In this document: piece after piece, positions 35,321 to 44,071 of the stretch | Layout: each line of letters opens with the position of its first letter | Position numbering within the stretch: the first letter of the stretch is position 1 | Assembly: GCA_951813015.1 (NCBI GenBank) | Contig: CATOTG010000001.1 | Location: forward strand, 248,001 to 312,000 | Direction of reading: 5' to 3' | Length of the DNA: 64,000 bases | DNA from: an uncultured Thermoanaerobaculia bacterium | GTDB lineage: Bacteria > Acidobacteriota > Thermoanaerobaculia > Multivoradales > Multivoraceae | Notes under the pieces: generated by a model | Told to the model about the DNA's origin: nothing | The model's database searches: none | The model's input: only the letters and a program-made list of their open reading frames with translations | Translations under genes and position numbers: made by a program

Positions 35321-37108
35321 TCAGGCCAAGTCTCCGAGCCGATCCGAGCCGGTCAGGCTCCTCCAAACCATACCGTCCAACTCTTGCTCAATCTGCTCGT
35401 GGTCCGCCAGCTGTCCGTTCCCGCAGAGCCGTCGGGAACGGTCAATGATCGCTTGGCCAAGCGCCGTGCAGGGATCCGGAAGCGGAAACTTCCGTACATA
35501 TTGGGTAATGAAGCGTCGCCGGCCAGCATAGAGTTTGTTCGGAAATCTGATGTCGTAGAACTGTTCGATGAATGACGAGTTCCCCACCGCCGCCGCCAGC
35601 CATAGCAACTCAAGATCACGCGAGTTTTCACAAACCAGCCAGTAACAGTCCCCGTTTACGACAGAGCCTTCCAAATCCACCCAGAAGGCCGGTCTCTTGG
35701 TAATGTCCCGGAAGACCAGCTTGGGCAACTCCCAGGCGCCCGGATCCTGTGGCACCCAGATCTCGTACCATCTGCGCCCCGCTTCCGTCACATACTGCCG
35801 GGCCTCGAGCGTCGCACGGTGGTTCCGCAGGTAGGCCGCGCTCCGCGGATACCGCCTCAGGTCGACAGCCCGCCGCTCACCGTCAGCGACCTCATGCGGG
35901 TAGAGGATCATGGTCGGATCCGGCTCAACGCCCGGCCTGAACCGACCCGCTATCCTGTGCGTAGTAAGGGGCCGCAGGAGCTCAGGTCGGTCAACATCGG
36001 CCATCTGATCCCAATCGCTTCGAATGAAGACCCTGTCTGCACACGTCTTCACGCCGACACGGATCCTCCCCACATCGCCGAACTCCGCCCAAGTGCGCCT
36101 CCCGACTTCGCTCAGCCAACGATCAGTGGTGTCCGTGGTCAAGCGCCACACATCATTCCTGTTCTGGTTCCTGTGCAACCTGCCGTGTCGCACTCTGAAA
36201 CGGCGACCGTCGGGCAGCGCCACGACTCCGGGTCGCTCAAGTGCCCCGATCGGATCTGCTGCCGTTCTGACCGCTGGCTCCCGGGTCTCGTAAGCCGACG
36301 TGAAGGCGACCGACTCCCGTCGCCTGTGGCCTCGTCCGCGAGCGAGAAGAACCGCAGGTAGAACGGCAGCGTCGAACAGCTTGGTGTCTCCAAGATCCCA
36401 AATGTGCCGTATGGAAAGCCGCTCCAGGAGACGTCTCCGAACCGGAGCGCCCGACCTGGTCGTCATGAACCGGTTCGAGAGAATGATGCCGGCAACGCCG
36501 CCGGGCGCAAGGACTTCAGAAACACCCAGCGCGAAGGCGAAATACAGATCGACTCGGCCAGACAAGCCGAACCGCCCAGCGATCGCTTTGGACTTCCTTG
36601 ATCCCATGACCTGCGTACGGACATAGGGCGGATTCGCAATGATCAAGTCGTAGTGCTGCACCGAGTCCGCAGGCAACAGCGCCATCTGACCATCTCCGCC
36701 CTCCATCAAGTGGTCCAGAAAGCTGGCGTTCCTGAGCCGTAGAGGAACGCCGGGAAACTCTCCGCGGAGTCGCTTTTCCGCTACAGAAAGTGCCTCATGG
36801 TCGACCTCGAAGGCCTCCACTTCGACGAGAAGTCGGTTACGCTGCCGAAGCTGGTCAAGCAAGGAAAGCAACAGTTCCCCGTGGCCCACCGCCGGGTCGA
36901 GCAGCCGCAGCGGGCGATCGGCAGGGAGCTTCCCGACCACTTCGGCGATCTGTCGGGCGACGAAGCCGGCGAGCAGCGTCGGGGTGTAGGTGACACCGCC
37001 CTCCTTCTCCTGCGTCACGAAGCCGTAACGGCCGCGGGTTTCCGTGGACTCGCCAGTCTTCCCACGAGCCAGCGATGCCGAAGTCCGAGGAATCGACGTA
37101 GTTGCCAT
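35321..37108 (-). CDS. N6-adenine DNA methyltransferase (Eco57I/TaqI-like)
   Basis: 595 residues. SAM-binding motif LRLLDPAVGHGELLLSLL at residues ~68-85 and catalytic motif IV IANPPYV at ~157-163, in the gamma-class order. FGLSGRVDLYFAFALGVSEVLAPGGVAGIILSNRFM is typical of Eco57I-type enzymes. The C-terminal half holds a TaqI-like target-recognition region (RRRFITQYVRKFPLP near the end). No separate restriction gene is adjacent and no nuclease motif is seen at the N-terminus, so this may be a solitary methyltransferase or a BREX/type IIG-like relic. Confidence 0.85.
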   Translation of the reverse strand: MATTSIPRTSASLARGKTGESTETRGRYGFVTQEKEGGVTYTPTLLAGFVARQIAEVVGKLPADRPLRLLDPAVGHGELLLSLLDQLRQRNRLLVEVEAFEVDHEALSVAEKRLRGEFPGVPLRLRNASFLDHLMEGGDGQMALLPADSVQHYDLIIANPPYVRTQVMGSRKSKAIAGRFGLSGRVDLYFAFALGVSEVLAPGGVAGIILSNRFMTTRSGAPVRRRLLERLSIRHIWDLGDTKLFDAAVLPAVLLARGRGHRRRESVAFTSAYETREPAVRTAADPIGALERPGVVALPDGRRFRVRHGRLHRNQNRNDVWRLTTDTTDRWLSEVGRRTWAEFGDVGRIRVGVKTCADRVFIRSDWDQMADVDRPELLRPLTTHRIAGRFRPGVEPDPTMILYPHEVADGERRAVDLRRYPRSAAYLRNHRATLEARQYVTEAGRRWYEIWVPQDPGAWELPKLVFRDITKRPAFWVDLEGSVVNGDCYWLVCENSRDLELLWLAAAVGNSSFIEQFYDIRFPNKLYAGRRRFITQYVRKFPLPDPCTALGQAIIDRSRRLCGNGQLADHEQIEQELDGMVWRSLTGSDRLGDLA

Positions 37109-37321
37109 CTGATCACGACTCAGCGCATTCGGCTCGACTGCTGTAGAAGCGGCTCGGAGCAGGGAAGGTCGAGCCGACCCGCCGGCAAGCACGATCCTGC
37201 ACCCATCGCGGTTCCCGGTCAAGAGCCCGGCTCGCACCAAGAAAGGTGGAGCAGCCGTCCGGCAAGGCGCGATAGGGGAGCCTGCCGAGCCGCTCCAAAG
37301 TCGATGACAATGCCACCGAGA

Positions 37322-37420
37322 GGCAAACCCGTGTGGCGCGGCTCGCGCCACACGCGAACCACCGCCTCCGGCTGCGAGTCAGCGAGCACAGGGATGACAC
37401 GACGCGGACGAGATGCATGG
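37322..37420 (+). repeat. Family A repeat, diverged copy, in a 487-bp gap
   Basis: The gap 37109-37595 between divergent genes contains GTGTGGCGCG/CGCGCCACAC at 37330, then CGAACCACCGCCTCCGG and GCGAGTCAGCGAGCAC...GGATGACAC, the same variant module as in the 6705 array. Upstream at 37287, GCTCCAAAGTC may be a scrap of a Family B end. No gene in the rest of the gap. Confidence 0.65.
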
Positions 37421-37595
37421 CCGCGCGAACGCAGCGTGACTGTGCCAGGGCTGCTACGGACACATCCCGAAGCTGTTCGCACCCGAGGTCGACGTCTTCG
37501 CACCGCGGCGTCGGGATAACGGCGAGGCGCTGGTACGCTTCAACTGCGCTTGAAGAATGACCGGGACGGGGACGTCCGCAGTGCCTGGAGAGAGA

Positions 37596-38309
37596 ATGGC
37601 CCAGGAGCCGAATAGCGACCAACTCCACCTCCACGAAGAACTCATGCTCCTCGCCCTGCACGATACGAAGGGCACCTTCCTGGGCGTACACACGAACATC
37701 GGACTCGGCGGCGCCATCGCCGCCGAACTCCTGCTCCAGGAGCGCATCCGCATCGACGAATCGCGCCGCTGGCGCAAGCTGGTCGAGGTCAGATCCAGCC
37801 GCCGGGCCGAAGACTCCATCCTCGACGAGTGCCTGACGAGAGTCCGGTCCGCCAGGCGGCGCGCCTCGATCCAGACCTGGATCGGCCGCTTCTCCTCCAT
37901 GTCGAAGCTCAGGCGCCGCGTCGCTGGCCGCCTCTGCCAGCGCGGGATTCTCAAGGTCGACGAGAAGCAGATTCTCGTTCTCTTCAGACAGCGGGCCTAC
38001 CCCGAGTTCGACCCCGGCCCCGAACGGGAGATCGTCGAGCGCCTGCGCGCCGCGATCTTCAGCGACGACCGGGAAGTCGAGCCCCGAACGGTCGTCCTCG
38101 CCTCGCTCGCCCATTCGGTGGACCTGCTCAAGCCGATCTTCGGCCGCAGGGAACTGAGGCCCCGCAGGGACCGCCTCAAGAGCCTCGTGAAAGGAGACGT
38201 CATCGGCCGCGCCACCGCGGACGCCGTCGAAGCCGCGCAGGCCGCCGTCGCCGCGGCTGCCGTCATGCCGGCGATCATCGCCGCCTCGACCGCCTCGCAC
38301 TCCGGCTGA
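37596..38309 (+). CDS. GPP34 family phosphoprotein-like protein
   Basis: 237 residues from an ATG at 37596 after GGAGAG. The start LHLHEELMLLALHDTKGTFL and NIGLGGAIAAELLLQERIRID match the GPP34 (GOLPH3/Vps74-like) domain that is common in actinobacteria and some Gram-negatives. RRVAGRLCQRGILKVDE and VVLASLAHSVDLLKPIFGRREL continue the match; it ends in an alanine-rich hydrophobic tail (AAAAVMPAIIAAS). Bacterial members bind membranes or phosphoinositide-like lipids by analogy; real function unknown. Two bp before a methyltransferase gene. Confidence 0.8.
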   Translation: MAQEPNSDQLHLHEELMLLALHDTKGTFLGVHTNIGLGGAIAAELLLQERIRIDESRRWRKLVEVRSSRRAEDSILDECLTRVRSARRRASIQTWIGRFSSMSKLRRRVAGRLCQRGILKVDEKQILVLFRQRAYPEFDPGPEREIVERLRAAIFSDDREVEPRTVVLASLAHSVDLLKPIFGRRELRPRRDRLKSLVKGDVIGRATADAVEAAQAAVAAAAVMPAIIAASTASHSG

Positions 38310-38311
38310 AG

Positions 38312-39118
38312 TTGCCCAGGCTCTACGCCGAAATCGCTCCCTGGTGGCCGCTGATCTCGCCGCCCGAGGAATACGAAGAGGAAGCCGGAATCTACCGCCG
38401 GCACCTGCTCGAAGCGTCCGATGTCACTCCCAGGACCGTCCTCGAACTCGGCAGCGGCGGCGGTCACAACGCCTCCCACCTCAAGGCGCACTTCGACATG
38501 ACCCTGGTCGACCTTTCGCCGCACATGCTGGCGATGAGCCAGGAGCTCAATCCCGAGTGCCGGCACATCGAAGGCGACATGCGCACCGTACGCCTTGACC
38601 GGACGTTCGACTGCGTCTTCATCCACGACGCGATCGACTACATGACAACGCTCGAGGACCTGCGCGCCGCCCTCGAGACCGCTTGGGTCCACTGCCGTCC
38701 AGGCGGCGCCGCCCTCTTCGCGCCCGACCACCTGCGCGAGAACTTCCAGCCCAGGACCGACTGCGGCGGTTGCGACGGAGAGGACAGGAGCGCCCACTAC
38801 CTCGAGAACTGCTGGGATCCCGACCCCGACGACACGACGATCACGACCGACTACGCCTTCGTGCTGCGCGAGGCCGACGGCAGCGTCGAGGTCGTCCACG
38901 ACCGGCACGTCACCGGCCTCTTCCCGCGTGGCGAGTGGCTCCGCCTGCTGGCCGAGGTCGGTTTTGAGGCGGTGGTCGTGGACTGCGATCACTCGGAGAT
39001 GGAACCGGGGGAGTACGAGCTGTTCGTCTGCCGCCGGCCGCACGACGAGAACGCCCCGGCCGACATCGAAGGTCGGGCATGGCTTGACGGCCCGCCTGTC
39101 GGCAGGGAACTGTTGTAG
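38312..39118 (+). CDS. Class I SAM-dependent methyltransferase
   Basis: 268 residues from a TTG start (MPRLYAEIAPWWPLISPP), 2 bp after the GPP34 stop. SAM-binding motif VLELGSGGGHNASHL at ~45-60, the second acidic motif MTLVDLSPHM, and a post-motif FDCVFIHDAIDYMTTLEDL. It is a small-molecule or protein methyltransferase with no obvious substrate hint. The C-terminal VVDCDHSEMEPGEYELFVCRR completes the fold. Probably co-translated with GPP34. Confidence 0.82.
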   Translation: MPRLYAEIAPWWPLISPPEEYEEEAGIYRRHLLEASDVTPRTVLELGSGGGHNASHLKAHFDMTLVDLSPHMLAMSQELNPECRHIEGDMRTVRLDRTFDCVFIHDAIDYMTTLEDLRAALETAWVHCRPGGAALFAPDHLRENFQPRTDCGGCDGEDRSAHYLENCWDPDPDDTTITTDYAFVLREADGSVEVVHDRHVTGLFPRGEWLRLLAEVGFEAVVVDCDHSEMEPGEYELFVCRRPHDENAPADIEGRAWLDGPPVGRELL

Positions 39119-39338
39119 AGACCAGCCGCGCATCGCCACGAGCTCGGTCAGCCACGGCGAGAACGGTCAAACGTCCTTGGCAGACCAGGCGCACCCGGCG
39201 ACCCTCGGCTACACTCGCTGACCTTGCGGTCCGTTCCCGGACGCGAACGCGCTTGACCGGCCACGACCGCACACTTGACGATTCGAGTGCTCCGGTTCGC
39301 CGAGCCACGGCTGACGAAGGGCCGCAAGGAGAGTCACC

Positions 39339-40469
39339 ATGGCGATCGCGACGCAGACCGAACCAACCACACTCGCCCCTCCAACTGGTCTCGACGAACA
39401 GGTCGAGGAAGGGAGGCGACAGATCCGCGCCGATGGCTACGCCATGTCGCTTGGGGAACTCGCTTCCCTCTACGATGAAAGGGAACTCGAGATCCAGCCC
39501 AGGTTCCAGCGCTTCTTCCGGTGGACGATCGATCAGAAGACCCGACTCGTCGAGTCCATCCTGCTCGGCATCCCGCTGCCGCAGGTTTTCGTGTCGCAGA
39601 GGGATGACGGAGTCTGGGAAGTCGTGGACGGCCTGCAGCGGCTCTCGGCGCTCTTCGAGTTCATGGGCAAGCTGCGAAAGGAAGGCCCGACGCTGGCGGA
39701 GCCGCTGCAGCTTACCGAGGCAAAGTACCCTCCCGCCCTCGACGGAGTCCGCTGGACCGATCTTTCGCATCCGCTTCGGATCGACTTCAGACGGGCCAAG
39801 GTCAACGTCAGCATTCTGAACCGCGGAAGCGATCACCGGGCCAAGTACGACCTGTTCGAACGGCTGAATTCTGGCGGCGCCCGTCTGAGCGAGCAGGAGG
39901 TTCGGAACTGCATCCTCGTGATGGAGAACGAGGGTTTCCACGACTGGCTGCAGAAGCTGTCCGCGGTCGACTCCTTTCGGCGCTGCGTTGCGGTCAGCGA
40001 ACGGCTTGAGAAGGAAGGCTTCCACACGGAGCTGGCCTGCCGGGTTCTCTGTCTCTCCACGGTCGATACTCACGACCTGACCCAGGACATCGGGCCGTTC
40101 GTCACCGAGCGCATGGTGGAACTCGCCGGCGCTGCCGACCGGCCGAGACTGGAGAGCGCGTTCAGGGACACCTTCGCCATACTTGACGACGACTGCCTGA
40201 GAGAGCAGGCTTTCCGGCGCTACAGCCCTGAGCGAAACGACTTCCTCGGCGCCTTTCTCATCTCTCCGTTTGAAGTGGTCGCCTGCGGCCTTGCGCATCA
40301 TCTCCTCCGCGGAGCACGGCGTAGCGATTACTCGGCGACCGATGTGCTGAGAGCCGTGAAGGGCCTGTGGTCCGGCAACGGTTTCCTGGCGCAGTCCCGA
40401 ACCGGCATGTCGGCCAAACAGCGCCTGCGAACCACCATCCCTCAAGGCCGGACGCTTTTTGCCCGGTGA
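39339..40469 (+). CDS. DUF262 domain protein (SspE/GmrSD-like N-terminal module)
   Basis: 376 residues; AAGGAGAG precedes the ATG. DUF262 signatures: MSLGELASLYDERELEIQPRF, FRWTIDQKTRLVESILLGIPLP, VVDGLQRLSAL (residues 95-105, the family's DGQQR nucleotide-binding motif with L) and FERLNSGGARLSEQEVRNC. There is no C-terminal DUF1524 HNH nuclease, so it is not a full SspE or GmrSD. DUF262 domains belong to the same ParB/sulfiredoxin-like NTPase group as DGQHR proteins. The gene overlaps a broken HEPN gene by GTGA, a known defence pairing. It marks the left edge of the island. Confidence 0.85.
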   Translation: MAIATQTEPTTLAPPTGLDEQVEEGRRQIRADGYAMSLGELASLYDERELEIQPRFQRFFRWTIDQKTRLVESILLGIPLPQVFVSQRDDGVWEVVDGLQRLSALFEFMGKLRKEGPTLAEPLQLTEAKYPPALDGVRWTDLSHPLRIDFRRAKVNVSILNRGSDHRAKYDLFERLNSGGARLSEQEVRNCILVMENEGFHDWLQKLSAVDSFRRCVAVSERLEKEGFHTELACRVLCLSTVDTHDLTQDIGPFVTERMVELAGAADRPRLESAFRDTFAILDDDCLREQAFRRYSPERNDFLGAFLISPFEVVACGLAHHLLRGARRSDYSATDVLRAVKGLWSGNGFLAQSRTGMSAKQRLRTTIPQGRTLFAR

Positions 40470-40835
40470 GCCAGTCGGCCAGCGAGGCCGTTGCGCGGCT
40501 GCAGCACGCCAGCGGCTGGCGGAAGAAGGAGTTGCAGACACTCCAATCTGCCATCCCCGTCATAGGCAAGTCATCTCGCTTCAACCTGATGCGCGGCTCG
40601 CTCGTTCTCCTCTGCGCACACTGCGAGGGATTCCTCCGCCGCGAAGGGCGCTGACCTTCATCGACACTCTCGAAGACGAGGTGATCGCCTCGATCCGGAA
40701 TGAGCGGTACCTGAGGTCGGCGGCCTGAACACGCTCGGCTTTCGGGCGTCCAGCACGATCGCAAGGTCAAAGGAAGGCGGTGAGATCGTGCGGGGAGTGC
40801 TGGCTCGCCTCGCCGCAATCCTGACGTAGACCGCG
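40466..40835 (+). pseudogene. Broken MAE_28990/MAE_18760-like HEPN protein gene
   Basis: Starts at a GTG overlapping the DUF262 stop and reads SRFNLMRGSLVLLCAHCEGF, matching the HEPN-like MAE_28990 pattern (R-A-S-VxLLYAHWEGF). It stops shortly afterwards. A second frame resumes LTFIDTLEDEVIASIRNERY and a third reads NTLGFRASSTIARSK further on. The central part is missing, so the gene has lost sequence and frame. The family normally partners DUF262 as a nuclease; here the pair is probably dead. 40836-40890 holds nothing recognisable. Confidence 0.6.
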
Positions 40836-40890
40836 GTAGCGGTTCGAGGGCGGCCACGCATCGACAGCGCAGGCTGCGGCTGACTGGCCG

Positions 40891-42585
40891 TCAGTCCGCC
40901 AGTTCAGCAACGAGAGACGCAAAGCCTCCGTCACGCGCGACCTCCTTCAATGCCGCAGCGACATCGAGCCTGCCGACCGCGTCCTCGAAAAGCTCCCTCT
41001 TGTGTTCCAGGATCTCCTGGAGACGCCCCTCGATCGTGCCGCGGCAGCAGAACCGGTAGATGTACACGGTGCGTTTCTGACCGATGCGCACCACACGGTC
41101 GCGGGCCTGGTCGTTGGCCGACGGGTTCCACCACTGGTCGATGAGAAACACATGGTTTGCCTCCACCAAGGTCAGCCCTTCACCACCCACTCGGCTCGAC
41201 GCGACGAGTGCGAGCACAACCGGATCGGTTCGGAAGTCGCGAACGGCCCTCGCTCGCTGCCTCCGACCCATGGAACCGACGAGCCGGCGAACGGCGCCGC
41301 TTCCCCACAGTGCGCAGATTCGCCGTTCGAGCTCCTGAAGCGGCGCCAACTGGTACGCGAACACGACGGCCTTTTGTCCCTGCTTCCGAATCCCCGCCAA
41401 GCGTTCGACGATCCGGTCGATCTTGCTGCTCGATCCGGTCTCTTCGTGGACATCGCATAGGGCCCGAAGCCGGGTCAGCAGAGCGAGTTCGGCCCCAGGC
41501 CGGCTGTCGCTCCGAAAGCGAGCAACCGCCGCCGCGTAGGCCTCGGCCTGCTCCGGGTTCAGGTCGAGCGCCTCCGTCGTGTCGACCACGGGCGGCAGTT
41601 CCCGGAGCACCTCCTCCTTGCGCCGGCGCAGAATGTAATCTCGCGCAGCGCTTCGAAGCGAAGAGGGGTGCAGGCGCGAGTCGTCAGGAGCGAAACGGTC
41701 CGGCGCCACCAGCGACAGGAGCGTGGCCAGATCCTCGAGAGCCCGCTCAAGCGGCGTGCCGCTCAGCGCCCAGAAACACCTGCGCGGCAGGCGGTCGATG
41801 CCACTGGTGACTTGAGCGCCGAGATTCCGCAGCCGATGCGCCTCGTCGGCCACGAGGACATCTACCGACGCCTCCAGCAGAGCCCTCGGCGGCTCGCGCA
41901 ACTGCTCGTAGTTCGTGACCAGAACGTGGCGCCGCCCGGCCACCGTAGTCCACGCCTGTTCCCGGAGCCTTGCCGGCGGATTCAGGACGGCCACGCCAAG
42001 TTCGGGCGCCCATCGCGCGAGTTCCGCCTCCCACACGTCCAACAGGCTCTTCGGGCAGGCCACGAGCACGCTACGGATCTCCGCCCGGTTGAACAGGATG
42101 CGCAGAGCCGATGCCACCTGCACGGTCTTCCCCAGGCCCATGTCGTCGGCCAGGATCGCTCCTCGGTCGAGTCGCCGGCACAACCACGCGACTCCGACCC
42201 GCTGGAACGGGTAGAGCTCGTCCAGAGGCGGCGGATCGAGCAGCCAAGGACGCAGCAGATGGCCGGTATCGAGCCGCAGGTCGCGATAGGCAAAAGGCGT
42301 TTCTTCGTACGCTCGAATCGGTCCGGCGCGAGGCGCATCCGGCAGGCGCACGGTCACTTCGCGGCCCCTTCGGACGATCGCTTCAAGCTGCGCGTCGAGG
42401 TCGAGCGCCCAGCGCGCCGCTCGCGCGATCCTGGCGTCGGCCGCTATCCTCCCGCTACAGCAAACGGAGAGCGCCGCCACCAACCGAGTGAAGCCTGAGG
42501 GCGCCGGTCCAACCCTCAGCCGCCGAGTCCGGCCGGTGCCTTCCTGCTCGATGCAAGCGCGGAACCTCCGCGTCCCCTTCGTCAC
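40891..42585 (-). CDS. SNF2-family DNA helicase/translocase
   Basis: 564 residues. SNF2 motifs in order: ILADDMGLGKTVQVA (motif I, ~144-158), VLVACPKSLLDVW, VADEAHRLRN (motif II DEAH, ~239-248), FWALSGTPLERALEDL (motif III), YILRRRKEEVLRELP, KAVVFAYQLAPLQELE, LIDQWWNPSANDQARDRVVRIGQKRTVYIYRF (motifs V-VI, split). Compact, with no extra nuclease domain. It is the last gene of the minus-strand island operon, 16 bp after a DGQHR gene. SNF2 proteins occur in several defence systems (DISARM, some Dnd-like loci); role here is inference. Confidence 0.9.
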   Translation of the reverse strand: MTKGTRRFRACIEQEGTGRTRRLRVGPAPSGFTRLVAALSVCCSGRIAADARIARAARWALDLDAQLEAIVRRGREVTVRLPDAPRAGPIRAYEETPFAYRDLRLDTGHLLRPWLLDPPPLDELYPFQRVGVAWLCRRLDRGAILADDMGLGKTVQVASALRILFNRAEIRSVLVACPKSLLDVWEAELARWAPELGVAVLNPPARLREQAWTTVAGRRHVLVTNYEQLREPPRALLEASVDVLVADEAHRLRNLGAQVTSGIDRLPRRCFWALSGTPLERALEDLATLLSLVAPDRFAPDDSRLHPSSLRSAARDYILRRRKEEVLRELPPVVDTTEALDLNPEQAEAYAAAVARFRSDSRPGAELALLTRLRALCDVHEETGSSSKIDRIVERLAGIRKQGQKAVVFAYQLAPLQELERRICALWGSGAVRRLVGSMGRRQRARAVRDFRTDPVVLALVASSRVGGEGLTLVEANHVFLIDQWWNPSANDQARDRVVRIGQKRTVYIYRFCCRGTIEGRLQEILEHKRELFEDAVGRLDVAAALKEVARDGGFASLVAELAD

Positions 42586-42601
42586 GCTGGTCGAAGAAGC
42601 T

Positions 42602-43993
42602 TCAGAACGGGTCGCTCGCGACGATGCGTTCCCGGGCCGTCTCCACGGCCGGCCACAGGTCGTCCGGTCGCGGAAGCCCCTCGGCGCGCTCCGGATTGAC
42701 GATCAGCGCGTCGCGCCAATCCAGACGCAGCCTGTCGATGTCCCCCTCGGTCAGCGCATCGAGGCCGACAACCCACCGCAGCAGCCGTTCCGCGATATCC
42801 AGAGCGAGTTTGCGATCCTCGTTACGCATGCGCCAACTCGCTTCGTCGGCGGCCTTCGCCACGACGAGCAGGTACCGCCACGGCGCTCCGTGAAGGTCCC
42901 AGGGCACGGATGCGAGTGGCCGCAGCGTCTCCACGAGTCTCGCGACAGGCGCCGAGTTGTCCAGAGCTGCATTGTCCAGTACTGACCGAGCCACGTTCGC
43001 AAACATCTGCTGGCCGATGGGCCAGAACAGCAAGTGGTCGCGCAACCCGTCGGGGTTCGGGTCGGGCAAGCTGTGATGCCGCATCCTGGTCGGCTCTTCC
43101 CGCAGATCCGGCACGGCCTCAAGCAGCGCGTCCCACAAGCCGCAAAGCTCCTCATACCAGCGGTCTATCTGCGTTTCCTCGGGCCTGAACTGCAGAAAGA
43201 TCTTCTCCGCCTGCGCTCGTCCCCGGCGCCGCCGGCGCCCGGCCGCCATCAACAGCGTTCGGTTCACGTCGTAGAGACTCTGCAAACTGATGAAGTGAGG
43301 CGCCCCTTCCTTCAGGTTCTTGCCCTTCGTTTGTACACGGAACGACTCCTTCTGCGGTCCCGGCGCCTGGAAGAAGGGATGGTCGGTGATGAGCCGCCGC
43401 GTCACGATGGCGAAGATGTCGTCCTCATCCATGATGATGTTCGTGTCGCGGTCGGTCGCCTTCGCGTACCGGTTCAGACTCGAGAACAGGCGCCGGTAGC
43501 GCTGCAGCCAGATGGCGTCGTCGATGTCCTGCTCTTCGCGCAGGACGACCAGCACCGAGATCTGCTCCTTCTCGAAGCCGGGCGGCGCTCCCGCCGGGTC
43601 CGCAAGCAACTCCTGAATCGCCTTGAGCCGGTGCTGACCGTCGAGTGCGTAGTACTTCGGATCCTCGTCGAAGACGAGCGTTCCGAACGTGTCCCTGAAC
43701 GCCCGTGAGTGCATCGACTCCGCCAGTTCCTCGGGCGTCCAGCTCGGATTGCCGCCAATCGCCGCCACGACCAGGGAGGCGAAGAACCGATCCTCACGCC
43801 GCGAAAGGTAGTTCACGATCTGCTGCTTGACCCGCGATTCGTCGAGCACGCGCTGAATCGCGTCGCTCAACGTCTGGTCCTCCCAAAGCTTGCTGGCAAG
43901 CTGGATTTCGCGAGCGACCTCCCGCATCGTCATGCGGACCATGTAGTAGTTCCAGTCGCCCATGTGGGCGCGCATTGCCGGGTAGATCTGCAC
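42602..43993 (-). CDS. DGQHR (DndB-like) domain protein, short type
   Basis: 463 residues. The DGQHR motif (YYALDGQHRLKAIQEL) lies at residues 118-122. Upstream is a helical N-terminus; downstream NRYAKATDRDTNIIMDEDDIFAIVTRRL matches the DndB pattern. DndB-type proteins bind nucleotide/DNA and repress or tune phosphorothioation operons. This one is closer to classic DndB than the two longer paralogues upstream. Separated from the preceding gene by 78 bp. Confidence 0.85.
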   Translation of the reverse strand: MQIYPAMRAHMGDWNYYMVRMTMREVAREIQLASKLWEDQTLSDAIQRVLDESRVKQQIVNYLSRREDRFFASLVVAAIGGNPSWTPEELAESMHSRAFRDTFGTLVFDEDPKYYALDGQHRLKAIQELLADPAGAPPGFEKEQISVLVVLREEQDIDDAIWLQRYRRLFSSLNRYAKATDRDTNIIMDEDDIFAIVTRRLITDHPFFQAPGPQKESFRVQTKGKNLKEGAPHFISLQSLYDVNRTLLMAAGRRRRRGRAQAEKIFLQFRPEETQIDRWYEELCGLWDALLEAVPDLREEPTRMRHHSLPDPNPDGLRDHLLFWPIGQQMFANVARSVLDNAALDNSAPVARLVETLRPLASVPWDLHGAPWRYLLVVAKAADEASWRMRNEDRKLALDIAERLLRWVVGLDALTEGDIDRLRLDWRDALIVNPERAEGLPRPDDLWPAVETARERIVASDPF

Positions 43994-44071
43994 TCCTGAA
44001 GCTCCTTCGCTTACTCCCTGTCCCTGTATGCGCCGCCGGTCTTGCCGGTGTCTTCAAGCGACGCGGTTGGA

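Noticed and set aside
37281..37310. Fourth Family B element
   Set aside because: Only the short GCTCCAAAGTC end-like string is present; no body, no right end and no flanking duplication.
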